Positions 34,213 through 43,047 of a DNA stretch of 64,000 nucleotides are shown here, piece by piece. The DNA is from SIG299 sp045531895. GTDB taxonomy: Bacteria > Bacillota > Clostridia > Lachnospirales > Lachnospiraceae. The translations under genes were made by a program, and so were the position numbers. Below the pieces are notes generated by a model. That model ran no database searches. It worked only from the letters and a program-made list of their open reading frames with translations, and was not told where the DNA came from. Each line of letters begins with the position of its first letter. The first letter of the stretch is position 1. The stretch is taken from the NCBI GenBank assembly GCA_045531895.1, contig JAZSEW010000098.1, positions 1 through 64,000 of the forward strand, given 5' to 3'.

Positions 34213-35001
34213 ATGTCTGAAGGAAATAAAAAGAAGGTACGTGTTCCGGTTATTCGTATGGAACAGTTAGAAGATGCAATTTATGATATGATCATTGGGG
34301 ATAAGGAAATGGCAGAAGCTGCCAGGGCAGGCCAGTTTCTTTCTCTGTATTTAGATGATGAGAGCAGACTGCTCCCAAGACCAATCAGTATTTGCGGTAT
34401 TGATAAGGAAGCCGGCACCATCCGCATGGTATTTCGTATTGCCGGAGAAGGTACCCGTCAGATTTCCTGCCTAAAGGCAGGAGATACCATTGAAGTTCTC
34501 GGACCGCTTGGTAACGGTTTCTTTGACACAGAGGACAAGGTATCCATGGTAATTGGTGGAGGTATTGGCATTCCTCCGATGCTCGGACTTGCAAAGAAAC
34601 TTCATGCAGAAGGTAAGAAGGTAGTTGCTGTGCTCGGATATCGTGACGCTAAGAACTTTCTTGCGAAGGAATTTGAAGCAGTAGCAGATGTGGTTATCGC
34701 CACCGAAGATGGTAGTGTTGGAGTTAAAGGAAATGTCATTGATGCCATCAGAGAAAAAAAACTTACTGCAGATACCGTATACTCCTGTGGTCCGACGCCA
34801 ATGCTTCGCGGGGTAAAGGCGTTTGCGGAAAGTACAGGAATTCCGGCACAGATTTCTCTGGAAGAGAAGATGGCCTGTGGTATTGGTGCATGCCTTGCCT
34901 GTGTTTGTAAGAGCAAAGAAAAGGATCACCATTCCAATGTGAACAATAAGCGAATTTGTAAGGATGGTCCGGTATTCTGGGCACAGGAGGTGGAACTGTA
35001 A
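34213..35001 (+). CDS. pyrK: Dihydroorotate dehydrogenase B, electron transfer subunit
   Basis: PyrK carries FAD and a [2Fe-2S] cluster and passes electrons from PyrD to NAD+. FAD motif RPISI (about residues 57-61), the NAD-binding GGGIGIPPMLGLAKKL and the C-terminal cluster CGIGACLACVC ... C are all visible. The 262-residue length is normal. Its stop overlaps the pyrD start (TAATG), giving tight coupling. Confidence 0.95.
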   Translation: MSEGNKKKVRVPVIRMEQLEDAIYDMIIGDKEMAEAARAGQFLSLYLDDESRLLPRPISICGIDKEAGTIRMVFRIAGEGTRQISCLKAGDTIEVLGPLGNGFFDTEDKVSMVIGGGIGIPPMLGLAKKLHAEGKKVVAVLGYRDAKNFLAKEFEAVADVVIATEDGSVGVKGNVIDAIREKKLTADTVYSCGPTPMLRGVKAFAESTGIPAQISLEEKMACGIGACLACVCKSKEKDHHSNVNNKRICKDGPVFWAQEVEL

Positions 35002-35903
35002 TGAATACAAAGGTGAATATTGCAGGTGTAGAATTTAAAAATCCGGTAACAACAGCTTCCGGTACCTTTGGTTCCGGTATGGAATATGGTGAATTCGTGG
35101 ATTTAAGCCGTCTTGGTGCGGTTACGACCAAGGGGGTTGCCAATGTACCGTGGGAGGGTAATCCGACTCCGCGTATTGCAGAAACCTATGGTGGTATGTT
35201 AAATGCTATCGGCTTACAGAATCCGGGCATTGATGTATTTGTGAACAGAGATATTCCATACTTAAAGCAGTTTGATACCAAAATTATTGTAAATGTGTGC
35301 GGACGTTCCGAGCAGGATTACTGTGAGGTAGTGGAGCGTCTGGCCGACCAGCCGGTGGATATGTTGGAAATTAATATTTCCTGCCCGAACGTAAAGCATG
35401 GAGGTATTGCTTTTGGCCAGGATCCAAGGCTGGTAGAAAAGATTACCTCCGAGCTAAAAAAACGTGCAAAACAGCCGGTAGTTATGAAATTAAGTCCAAA
35501 TGTAACCGATATTACGGAAATGGCAAGAGCTGCAGAAGCAGGTGGTGCAGATGCACTGTCCTTAATCAATACACTGACCGGTATGAAGATTGATATTAAC
35601 CGTCGTACCTTTGCTATTGCAAATAAAACCGGCGGTATGTCCGGTCCTGCGGTAAAGCCGGTGGCTGTCCGCATGGTATATCAGGTGGCAAATGCAGTAA
35701 AGCTTCCGATTATCGGTATGGGTGGCATTGCAACCGCAGAGGATGCGCTGGAATTTATTATGGCTGGTGCAACCATGGTTTCCGTGGGTACAGCAAACTT
35801 CCATAATCCATATGCAACGTTAGAGGTAATTGAAGGTATTGAAAATTACATGAAAAAATACGGCGTAGAGGACGTTTATGAGTTGATTGGCTGTGTAAAA
35901 TAG
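35001..35903 (+). CDS. pyrD: Dihydroorotate dehydrogenase B, catalytic subunit
   Basis: A TIM-barrel FMN enzyme that oxidises dihydroorotate to orotate in pyrimidine synthesis (class 1B, partner PyrK). The class 1 active-site cysteine lies in NISCPNVKHGG. GVANVPWEGNPTPRI and IGMGGIATAEDALEF are the substrate and FMN-phosphate segments. At 300 residues it is complete. It is followed by a terminator, so pyrE further downstream is not in the same transcript. Confidence 0.96.
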   Translation: MNTKVNIAGVEFKNPVTTASGTFGSGMEYGEFVDLSRLGAVTTKGVANVPWEGNPTPRIAETYGGMLNAIGLQNPGIDVFVNRDIPYLKQFDTKIIVNVCGRSEQDYCEVVERLADQPVDMLEINISCPNVKHGGIAFGQDPRLVEKITSELKKRAKQPVVMKLSPNVTDITEMARAAEAGGADALSLINTLTGMKIDINRRTFAIANKTGGMSGPAVKPVAVRMVYQVANAVKLPIIGMGGIATAEDALEFIMAGATMVSVGTANFHNPYATLEVIEGIENYMKKYGVEDVYELIGCVK

Positions 35904-35910
35904 TATAACG

Positions 35911-35940
35911 AGGCGGACTGTTTTGTGGTCCGCCTTGTTG
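35911..35940 (+). terminator. Terminator after pyrD
   Basis: AGGCGGAC (35911-35918) pairs with GTCCGCCT (35928-35935), followed by TTGTT. Confidence 0.8.
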
Positions 35941-35975
35941 GCATTTGAAGTAAATAATCCGGAGGGATGGATAAA

Positions 35976-37841
35976 ATGAAACAGTGGAAACGATTACGAG
36001 TGGCTTTGGCAATGACTGCAATGGTTGTTATGCTGGCAGGCTGTCAAAAACCAATGGAGGACTATCCGGTGCCTACGCCAACGAGTGTACAAGAGGTGAC
36101 AGATGGATCTGCTCCGACGGAAACTATAACACCGACAGTAACAAATACACCTGTGCCGACAGCAGAACCAACGGTGGTACCGCCAGCAACCAGCACACCT
36201 GTGCCGACAGCGATACCGACAGCAGAACCAACGGTAGTACCGACAGTAACAAATGCACCTGTACCGACAACGATACCAACTGTGACGCCAACAGCAGAAC
36301 CAACAAAAATGCCGGCAGTAGCAGGTGATGACGCTTTGACAGGTCTGACAGCATTTGAAATTACATCTCAGATGATTGTGGGCTGGAATCTTGGTAACAC
36401 CTTAGACAGCACAGGTTCTAACATTACTTATGATTCTGCACCTGCCAAGGCAGCGATGGCATGGGGCAATGAAGAACCGACAAAAGAATTGTTTGAGGCG
36501 GTAAAAGCAGGTGGCTTTAATACAGTACGTATTCCCACAACATGGTACCAGCACATTAAGTACGACAGCAGTAAGGATCTGTACATAATCAGTCCGGAAT
36601 GGATGGCTTATGTAAAACAGACCGTGGATTATGCCTACGGTTTAGACATGTTTATTATATTGAACTGTCATCATGAAGAGTGGGCAAATGCACCGGAGTT
36701 TACGGATGCGGCATACAATAATGCAGCAAAAATATTAGAGGATATCTGGACTCAGGTTGCAGAAACCTTTGCGGACTATGACCAACACCTGATTTTTGAA
36801 GGCATGAATGAACCGAGGCAGACCGGTCTTGGTGGCTCCATAGAATGGGGCGGCGGAGATAAGGAAACCTGGCAGTACATTAACAATTTGAACCGGATTT
36901 TTGTAGCGGCGGTGCGCGGACAGGGTTCAGCGGAAAATAGAGAACGTTTGTTGATGTTGCCGGGCTATGGGGCATCTTCCAATATTGCGACAGTAAAATC
37001 GATAGAAGTGCCTGAAAATAGTGGAAACGTTGCTCTTTCGGTGCACGCCTATTATCCATATTTCTTTGCCATGGCTACGGACAGCTATGCAAACCATTCG
37101 TTTCCCGGAAAGAGTGGCTATGGAGAAGATTACGAGAAAAGTATCGCAGATTTATTTAAGCAGTTAAAGAACATTTCTAAAGAAAAAAATGTACCGATTA
37201 TTATTGGTGAGTGCGGTGCTTCTGATTTTAATAATCCGGAGGACAGAGCAAGATGGGCAAAACATTTCTTTGGAAAGGCAAAGGAAGCCGAAATTCCTTG
37301 TGTGCTTTGGGACAATCAGGCACCTTATAATGGTTCGGGAGAGGCTCACGGCTATATTTACCGGAAAACATATACCTGGTTTGAAAATTCAGTTCCGATG
37401 CTAAATGCAATGATGGAAGTGTATGGTCAGAAAAACAGTCTTCCGAAGTATGAAGCGTATGTGAAGCCGGCGTTTGACTGGAATTCTGTAGGAATAGGCG
37501 CTGACTGGGTGCAGATTTTCCGTGCGGATTCGGGTCAGCAGATTGATGATTGGGGTAATATCTGGCTGGACAACTGGAAGCCATACTTAAATGAGAATTA
37601 TGATATGATTGCTGTATATGATTCTGAGGCAGAGCCTTATATGGTGCTGCAGGGTGGCTGGCATAAGGTATTTGCCGGCAATGTGAGCAATAGTCCATAT
37701 CAGACACGTTTTACATTTGAGGACATTCAGAATACCATGGCGGCAGAAAATGTAAAACTGGAGGATATGACAGGTTTCTTCGTCAGTGCAAATGGTAAGA
37801 AAATGACTGTATATGGTGTGTATGCAGTCCCTGTAAAATAA
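35976..37841 (+). CDS. Secreted GH5 glycanase lipoprotein with Pro/Thr linker
   Basis: A type II signal peptide with lipobox LAGC anchors the protein outside the cell. A P/T/V-rich linker of about 85 residues follows, then a GH5 barrel (IVGWNLGNTLDS start) with acid/base E279 in the MNEPR motif and nucleophile E412 in IIGECGA. The last roughly 130 residues are a separate domain, probably carbohydrate-binding, of no family I recognise. The start at 35976 fits GGAGGG 9 nt upstream; an ATG at 35967 overlaps that site. Likely an endo-beta-1,4-glucanase, xyloglucanase or mannanase. It is followed 23 bp later by the GH2 gene. Confidence 0.88.
   Translation: MKQWKRLRVALAMTAMVVMLAGCQKPMEDYPVPTPTSVQEVTDGSAPTETITPTVTNTPVPTAEPTVVPPATSTPVPTAIPTAEPTVVPTVTNAPVPTTIPTVTPTAEPTKMPAVAGDDALTGLTAFEITSQMIVGWNLGNTLDSTGSNITYDSAPAKAAMAWGNEEPTKELFEAVKAGGFNTVRIPTTWYQHIKYDSSKDLYIISPEWMAYVKQTVDYAYGLDMFIILNCHHEEWANAPEFTDAAYNNAAKILEDIWTQVAETFADYDQHLIFEGMNEPRQTGLGGSIEWGGGDKETWQYINNLNRIFVAAVRGQGSAENRERLLMLPGYGASSNIATVKSIEVPENSGNVALSVHAYYPYFFAMATDSYANHSFPGKSGYGEDYEKSIADLFKQLKNISKEKNVPIIIGECGASDFNNPEDRARWAKHFFGKAKEAEIPCVLWDNQAPYNGSGEAHGYIYRKTYTWFENSVPMLNAMMEVYGQKNSLPKYEAYVKPAFDWNSVGIGADWVQIFRADSGQQIDDWGNIWLDNWKPYLNENYDMIAVYDSEAEPYMVLQGGWHKVFAGNVSNSPYQTRFTFEDIQNTMAAENVKLEDMTGFFVSANGKKMTVYGVYAVPVK
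36110..36310 (+). repeat. Imperfect tandem repeats encoding the Pro/Thr linker
   Basis: Units coding P-T-V-T-N-x-P-V-P-T and P-T-A-E-P-T-V-V-P recur several times with variations. The segment makes an extended, probably exposed, linker between the lipid anchor and the GH5 domain. Copy number is likely to vary between strains. Confidence 0.75.
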
Positions 37842-37864
37842 AGGAGAATGAGGAGGTTTTTGTT

Positions 37865-39556
37865 ATGATTCGAACATTTCAAATGCATAAGATTCGAAAG
37901 CAGCGGGAATTGACAGGATGTTTGTGGGAGTTTACACCTTGTCAAGGAAAAAATGCCGGAAAGAAATATAAGGTGGCAACCCCTTGCTGTTGGGAAAGTC
38001 ATCCGGAATTTATGAACTATCGAGGGAAAGGAATTTATAAAACCACCTTTGAAGCGGGGGGAACGATTCGTTTGGAGTTTAAAGGAGTCAGCCATACTGC
38101 AACGGTTTATCTGGACGGAAAGGAAATAGCTTCTCATTATAATGCTTACACAAGTTTTGAAGCTATTATAAAAAATCTTCCGGAGGGAGAGCATACACTG
38201 GAAATTAAAGCAGATAACCGATTTAGCGAGGAAAGTGCATTGCATGTTGCAAATGACTATATGTCTTATGGCGGCATCAGCAGACCGGTAGTGCTGGAGC
38301 AGATTTCTGAGGTGTTTGTACGTCTGGTAAAGGTGACTCCATACAGGGAACAGGAGCAATGGAAGGCAACGGTAGAACTTTTGCTCTGTAATACGGACGA
38401 GATAAAGCATACGGTGGAACCGGTTTCGGTAATCCGTGGGGCTTCTGTTGTAACAGAGCTTGCCTGGGGAGGTGTGACCCTGGCGGCAGGAGAAGAAAAG
38501 ACACTGATCAAAGAGGTGGCATTTGCTGAGGTATCCGAATGGAATATAGAAACACCGGTGTTATATCAGATTAGCACTACGATTGTAGAGAATAGTCGTC
38601 CGGTAGATGATCTGATTGACCGTTTTGGCTTCCGTGAGGTAAAAATTGAAGGAAAGAAGATTATATTTAACGGAAAAGCACTTCGCATCAAGGGAGTGTG
38701 TCGTCATGAAGACCATCCGCAGTTTGCCTGTGCACTGCCATATGCGGCAATGCAGGCAGATATTGAGCTGGTGAAGTATCTGGGTGCAAATTCCATACGT
38801 ATGGTACACTATCCGGATGATGAGGTATTTTTGGACCTTTGTGATGAACAGGGAATCCTTTTGTGGGAGGAAAACCACGCCAGAGGATTAGTTCTGGAGC
38901 AGATGCTAAACCCAAATTTTGAGTCACAGGCAGAGCAGTGTATCCGAGAGATGATTCCGCTTCATTATAATCACCCAAGTATTTATATCTGGGGTATTTT
39001 AAACGAATGTGCCAGTGAAACCGAGTATGGCAGGGAATGCTACAGCAGGCAGTATGATTTGATTCGTGAATTTGACATGTCCAGACCGCGTTCCTCTGCA
39101 AGCTGCAGATTTAAAACGGATATCTGTTTGGATTTGCCGGAAGTGGTTTCCTACAACATTTATCCGAAGTGGTACCATGATACACCGGTAAGAGAATATC
39201 TGGACGATTTATATCAGTGGGTACAGAATGAAACCGGCGGTGTCGGAAAACCATTCTTGATTACGGAGATCGGTGCCGGTGCTATTTATGGATACCGAAA
39301 CCCATACGAGGCAAAGTGGACGGAGGAATATCAGGCAAAAACCCTGAAAGAGCAGGTTTCGGCATGTCTGGAGCATCCGGGCTGCAGTGGAGTTTATATC
39401 TGGCAGTTCTGTGATGTGCGTATCAGTGAGGAATGGTGGTCCGGACGCCCTCGTACCATGAACAACAAAGGCGTGGTGGATGAGTACCGCAGACCGAAGC
39501 TTTCCTTCAATGCGGTAAAAGAAATTTATGAAAGCTATGGAAATTATATAGACTAA
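37865..39556 (+). CDS. Glycoside hydrolase family 2 (beta-glucuronidase/galactosidase-like)
   Basis: The 563-residue cytoplasmic enzyme has the GH2 order: sugar-binding jelly roll (about 15-145), immunoglobulin-like domain (about 150-250) and TIM barrel. The acid/base E381 is in ILNECAS and the nucleophile E468 in ITEIGAG. The C-terminal NNKGVVDEYRRPK resembles the beta-glucuronidase NKGV/NxK region, which would favour a uronic substrate, but galactosidase activity is not excluded. It has no signal peptide, so it acts on short sugars brought in after GH5 action. It is co-oriented with and close to the GH5 gene. Confidence 0.85.
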   Translation: MIRTFQMHKIRKQRELTGCLWEFTPCQGKNAGKKYKVATPCCWESHPEFMNYRGKGIYKTTFEAGGTIRLEFKGVSHTATVYLDGKEIASHYNAYTSFEAIIKNLPEGEHTLEIKADNRFSEESALHVANDYMSYGGISRPVVLEQISEVFVRLVKVTPYREQEQWKATVELLLCNTDEIKHTVEPVSVIRGASVVTELAWGGVTLAAGEEKTLIKEVAFAEVSEWNIETPVLYQISTTIVENSRPVDDLIDRFGFREVKIEGKKIIFNGKALRIKGVCRHEDHPQFACALPYAAMQADIELVKYLGANSIRMVHYPDDEVFLDLCDEQGILLWEENHARGLVLEQMLNPNFESQAEQCIREMIPLHYNHPSIYIWGILNECASETEYGRECYSRQYDLIREFDMSRPRSSASCRFKTDICLDLPEVVSYNIYPKWYHDTPVREYLDDLYQWVQNETGGVGKPFLITEIGAGAIYGYRNPYEAKWTEEYQAKTLKEQVSACLEHPGCSGVYIWQFCDVRISEEWWSGRPRTMNNKGVVDEYRRPKLSFNAVKEIYESYGNYID

Positions 39557-39577
39557 AAAATGATACCAAATAGAGGA

Positions 39578-39606
39578 TTGAAAACTGTTAGTTTTTATGC
39601 TACTAT
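39578..39606 (+). promoter_or_regulatory. Sigma-A promoter of pyrE
   Basis: TTGAAA (39578-39583), a 17-bp spacer and TACTAT (39601-39606). Transcription near 39613 makes an upstream pyrE start at 39560 impossible. Confidence 0.6.
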
Positions 39607-39640
39607 AAAGGACAGAAAAAAGGGAAGGATGGATTTACAC

Positions 39641-40321
39641 ATGGAAGCATATAAGCAGGAATTTATCAATTTTATGGTAGAAAGCAAAGTTTTAAAATTT
39701 GGTGATTTCACTCTGAAGAGTGGAAGAAAGTCCCCATTTTTTATGAATGCAGGTGCATATGTTACAGGTTCCCAGTTAAAGAGACTTGGTGAGTATTATG
39801 CAAAGGCGATTCACGATAATTACGGTGACGATTTTGATGTGTTATTCGGACCTGCGTACAAGGGTATCCCGATTAGTGTGGTTACTGCCATTGCTTACAG
39901 CGAACTGTACGGAAAGGAAATTCGTTACTGCTCCGACCGTAAGGAAGAAAAGGACCATGGCGCAGATAAGGGAAGCTTTCTTGGCAGCAAGCTTATGGAT
40001 GGCGACAGGGTCATTATGATTGAAGACGTAACTACTTCCGGTAAGTCCATGGAAGAAACCGTACCAAAGGTAAAGGGTGCAGCAAATGTAGAAATTCTCG
40101 GCCTTATGGTTTCCTTAAATCGTATGGAAGTCGGCTTGGACGGTAAGAAGAGTGCTTTGGATGAAATTAAGGATAAGTATGGATTTGAGGCCCGTGCGAT
40201 TGTTTCCATGGCAGATGTGGTTGAATGTTTACATAATAAGCCATGTAACGGAGAGGTGCTGATTGATGACGCGATGAAGGCATCAATTGACGCTTACTAT
40301 GAACAGTATGGTGTTAAGTAG
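39641..40321 (+). CDS. pyrE: Orotate phosphoribosyltransferase
   Basis: PyrE joins orotate to PRPP to give OMP. The PRPP-binding motif VIMIEDVTTSGKS and the early FTLKSGRKSPFFMN orotate-site segment are clear. I start it at 39641 (MEAYKQEF, 226 residues), behind AGGGAAGG. It is separated from pyrKD by two glycosidase genes and has its own promoter, so the pyrimidine genes are split here. Confidence 0.94.
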   Translation: MEAYKQEFINFMVESKVLKFGDFTLKSGRKSPFFMNAGAYVTGSQLKRLGEYYAKAIHDNYGDDFDVLFGPAYKGIPISVVTAIAYSELYGKEIRYCSDRKEEKDHGADKGSFLGSKLMDGDRVIMIEDVTTSGKSMEETVPKVKGAANVEILGLMVSLNRMEVGLDGKKSALDEIKDKYGFEARAIVSMADVVECLHNKPCNGEVLIDDAMKASIDAYYEQYGVK

Positions 40322-40359
40322 TTGAGAGAAAGGATTCCGAAAGAAAGAAGGCGAATTCT

Positions 40360-40518
40360 ATGGAAAAAGTATATTTAACCATGAAGCATGCAGGTATCTT
40401 AAATATTGTATTTGGCATTTTAATAGCAGTAGGCAGTATAGTTACTGCAGTGGGAAGTGCTTTTATGATTATGTATGGTGCTAAGTTGTTAAAGAGAAAA
40501 TCTGAGATAATGTTTTAA
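40360..40518 (+). CDS. Small single-helix membrane protein, 52 residues
   Basis: The ATG at 40360 follows AAGAAGG. The protein has a short basic start, a long hydrophobic helix (ILNIVFGILIAVGSIVTAVG and on, about residues 13-40) and a basic end (KLLKRKSEIMF). Such proteins are frequent just upstream of signalling or exporter genes in Lachnospiraceae. It lies 54 bp before the LytTR regulator and is followed by the hairpins described next. Function unknown. Confidence 0.65.
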   Translation: MEKVYLTMKHAGILNIVFGILIAVGSIVTAVGSAFMIMYGAKLLKRKSEIMF

Positions 40519-40524
40519 AACGCG

Positions 40525-40569
40525 GGGGTGTTGCGGATGCAATACCCCTTCTTGCATCAAAAGGGGTAG
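40525..40569 (+). promoter_or_regulatory. Mutually exclusive hairpins over the LytTR ribosome binding site
   Basis: Hairpin A pairs GGGGTGTTGC (40525-40534) with GCAATACCCC (40539-40548). Hairpin B pairs TACCCCTT (40543-40550) with AAGGGGTA (40561-40568), which contains the Shine-Dalgarno bases of the gene starting at 40573. A and B share 40543-40548 and cannot coexist. A frees the ribosome site and B hides it. A also resembles a weak terminator for the small protein gene (TTCTT follows). Confidence 0.5.
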
Positions 40570-40572
40570 GTT

Positions 40573-41262
40573 ATGAGAATTTATCTATGCGATGATGAAT
40601 CAAAAATCAGAGAAGAAATCCGGGAATGTGTAGAAAAATATACTCCGATGGCGGAAATAACAGGCTTTTCTTCAGGAAAAGATTTATTGGAAAAACTACA
40701 GCAGGAGTCTTGTGAAATTCTTCTTTTAGATATTGATATGCCGGAATTTTCCGGTATGGAAGTGGCGGCACGGCTTACAGCATGGCAGGTTAAACCGCTG
40801 CTAGTGTTTGTAACAGGACATGATGAACTGGTATATGAGAGCTTTCAGTATCATCCTTTCGGCTTTGTGAGAAAGCAGTTTTTAGAAGTGGAGCTGGAAA
40901 AGGTGCTTGCAGATTGCAGAAAAGAGCTGGAACTAAAGCAAAAGCATTTTAATTTTCGTACTATGGAAGGTGAAGTGTGCCTGCTATTAACGGAAATCCT
41001 CTATTTTGAGTCTGATGCAAATTATGTAAAAGTATATACAGAACAGAGAGAATACCGATTTCGCAGTACTATCGGAGCGGTGGAAACAGCACTGGGAAAA
41101 GATGGTTTTATTCGAATTCATAAAGGTTTTTTGGCAAATCAGAGAGCTATCCGTCTGTTTGGAACGGAAACTGTGGAACTGACAGACGGAAGAAGTCTTC
41201 CGGTGGGTAAAACGTACGGAGAATCGGCAAAGCGACAGTTTATGGAATATCTGAGGGCATAA
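40573..41262 (+). CDS. LytTR-family response regulator
   Basis: An N-terminal receiver domain has the acidic start (YLCDDES) and the phospho-acceptor Asp in LLLDIDMP (about residue 57). The C-terminal LytTR DNA-binding domain (about 130-225) includes EILYFESDANYVKVYT and FIRIHKGFLANQRAI. The 229-residue protein is of the AgrA/VirR class. It starts under the possible RNA switch and runs straight into the kinase gene (2 bp gap). It probably drives the ABC exporter operon at 42.1 kb. Confidence 0.9.
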   Translation: MRIYLCDDESKIREEIRECVEKYTPMAEITGFSSGKDLLEKLQQESCEILLLDIDMPEFSGMEVAARLTAWQVKPLLVFVTGHDELVYESFQYHPFGFVRKQFLEVELEKVLADCRKELELKQKHFNFRTMEGEVCLLLTEILYFESDANYVKVYTEQREYRFRSTIGAVETALGKDGFIRIHKGFLANQRAIRLFGTETVELTDGRSLPVGKTYGESAKRQFMEYLRA

Positions 41263-41264
41263 GA

Positions 41265-42035
41265 ATGGATTTTTGGAAAGAAAAAAAGCAGAAGCTGGAA
41301 GTAGAAGAATTAAAGACAAAATGTATCGCTTTAATGGAGCAGGAAGCGGAATTGCGCTATCAGTATGAAAAGCTTCAAAAGGAAACTGAGGAAATGCGCC
41401 GCCAGGATATGGAGCTAAGGGAACTGCATCGGAATGTACGACAGTTAAAGCATGATATGAAAAATCATATGATGGTGTTGACTGCATATTTAAATGATGG
41501 AGAGATAGAACTGGCAAAGGCTTATACCTCAGAGATTCTGGACAAATTCAGCACCATGCACAGTTATATTGAGACCGGAAATGTCTTGCTAAATCATATT
41601 ATTAACGAGAAGCTTTCGTATGCAAAATCGCTTGGAATTATTGTGAAGGCTGAGATTGAAAACCTGGCTTTTGAACGTATGAAACGCATGGATTTTTCTG
41701 CCCTGCTTACGAATATGTTAGATAATGCCATTGAGGCACTTTTGAGGGAAATGAGCAAACCCTGTACAGAGACAAAGGAAAATGAGGGTACAGGAAAATG
41801 GCAGCTTGATGTGCTGATTACAGCGAATCGGGGTTATGAAACCATCTGTGTGAAAAATCAGATTTTCTCATCGGTACTGGCGGTGAATCCTGAACTTATG
41901 TCCTCTAAGGAAGAAAAGGAGCAACATGGCCTTGGTGTGGGTAAAATTAAATCCATTGCAGACCAATATGACGGAATGGTTGATTTTTATGAGGAAGATA
42001 ATTTTTTCTGTGTAAAAGTGTTTATCCCCAAATAA
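41265..42035 (+). CDS. GHKL sensor kinase lacking a membrane domain
   Basis: The 256-residue kinase starts directly with a charged coiled coil (about residues 5-60), followed by the AgrC-type histidine motif RQLKHDMKNHMM, N box NMLDNAIEAL and G box HGLGVGKI. AgrC/ComD proteins usually have six or seven N-terminal membrane helices; none are present here. It therefore either senses a cytoplasmic signal through the coil or depends on a membrane partner such as the small protein at 40360. An internal 15-residue insert lies around residues 165-180. A terminator follows. Confidence 0.87.
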   Translation: MDFWKEKKQKLEVEELKTKCIALMEQEAELRYQYEKLQKETEEMRRQDMELRELHRNVRQLKHDMKNHMMVLTAYLNDGEIELAKAYTSEILDKFSTMHSYIETGNVLLNHIINEKLSYAKSLGIIVKAEIENLAFERMKRMDFSALLTNMLDNAIEALLREMSKPCTETKENEGTGKWQLDVLITANRGYETICVKNQIFSSVLAVNPELMSSKEEKEQHGLGVGKIKSIADQYDGMVDFYEEDNFFCVKVFIPK

Positions 42036-42050
42036 GCATCGTTTATCCCA

Positions 42051-42085
42051 AACCCTTGCAAATTTATTTTGCAGGGGTTACTTTT
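42051..42085 (+). terminator. Hairpin terminator before the ABC exporter operon
   Basis: AACCCTTGCAAA (42051-42062) pairs with TTTTGCAGGGGTT (42067-42079), followed by A, C and TTTT. It separates the two-component genes from the exporter, so the latter may be attenuated here or have its own weak promoter. Confidence 0.75.
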
Positions 42086-42108
42086 ATGCTAACAGGAGGA
42101 AAATTAAA

Positions 42109-43047
42109 ATGTTAAGCTTTGAACATGTCAGCAAGTTCATACTGTCCGATATAACTCTGCATATCCCAAGAGGTGTTTGTGTAGGAATCATTGGGGCTTC
42201 CGGTGCGGGGAAAACTACATTTTTAAAGCTGGCCTGTGGTTTGCTTGCACCAACCAAGGGAACCGTGTATACCTTACAAAAAGATTCGATAGAAAAGCGT
42301 ACAGAGATATGTCCGCGCATTGGATGCCTGTTGGAACGGATTCCAATATTGGAAGAATATGAGACGGTAGAAGAGAACTTCAGGAAACTTCAGATTATTC
42401 ATCGGATTCCGGAGGAGAAATTTAGGACAGAGTATGCTTTTCTGAAAGAACGGTTTGGTATGAGGGAATATGAACATGTAGCGGTGAAAAGTCTTTCACT
42501 GGGACAACGCAGACGTGCCGAACTGGCAGCAGTGCTTTTGCATCGACCGGAACTATTGCTTTTGGATGAGCCGGTGAATGGTCTGGATGAAAATGCAAAG
42601 CAGATTTTAAAGGAAATTCTACAGGAAAGAGTGTGTCAGGGAATGACACTGGTGCTTACATCACATAACATGCGGGAGGTGGCCGGAATTTGTGAGAGAA
42701 TCGTGGTATTGGAACAGGGAAAGCTGTTATATTATGGGGAGCAAGCTACTCTGCTTAAGGAGTATGCTCCGATGGATCGTATGTGCCTGAAACTTACAGG
42801 AGAATTACCGGACATGGAGGATTTACCATTGGAGGAATACTGTTTCGAGGAAGATAGGCTGGTACTTACCTACAATTCCAACTATGTGACAGCAGCAGAA
42901 ATTATGGAGGTGCTGTTACCTCAGACTTCGATAGGGGAGGTTTCCATACAAAAGCAGGAATTGTCTGAGGTGATTTTTGCAATAAAAGCAGAGGAATATA
43001 GGAAAACAAGTGAAGAAAAGAAGGGAGAAAGCAATGAGCTTCATTGA
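42109..43047 (+). CDS. ABC transporter ATP-binding protein (ABC-2 exporter type)
   Basis: Walker A GASGAGKTT (about residues 30-38), signature SLSLGQRRR and Walker B LLLLDEP with the H-loop TSHN are all intact. The C-terminal 90 residues are an accessory domain like that of NatA/CcmA-type exporters. The lower similarity to the next ATPase and the lack of a Q-loop spacer suggest it forms a heterodimer with it. It overlaps the next gene, behind a GGAGG start at 42109. Confidence 0.88.
   Translation: MLSFEHVSKFILSDITLHIPRGVCVGIIGASGAGKTTFLKLACGLLAPTKGTVYTLQKDSIEKRTEICPRIGCLLERIPILEEYETVEENFRKLQIIHRIPEEKFRTEYAFLKERFGMREYEHVAVKSLSLGQRRRAELAAVLLHRPELLLLDEPVNGLDENAKQILKEILQERVCQGMTLVLTSHNMREVAGICERIVVLEQGKLLYYGEQATLLKEYAPMDRMCLKLTGELPDMEDLPLEEYCFEEDRLVLTYNSNYVTAAEIMEVLLPQTSIGEVSIQKQELSEVIFAIKAEEYRKTSEEKKGESNELH

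Noticed and set aside
36110..36310. Dockerin/cellulosome arrangement in the GH5 protein
   Set aside because: The repeats encode a Pro/Thr linker; no dockerin calcium-loop motif is present, and a lipobox anchors the protein instead.
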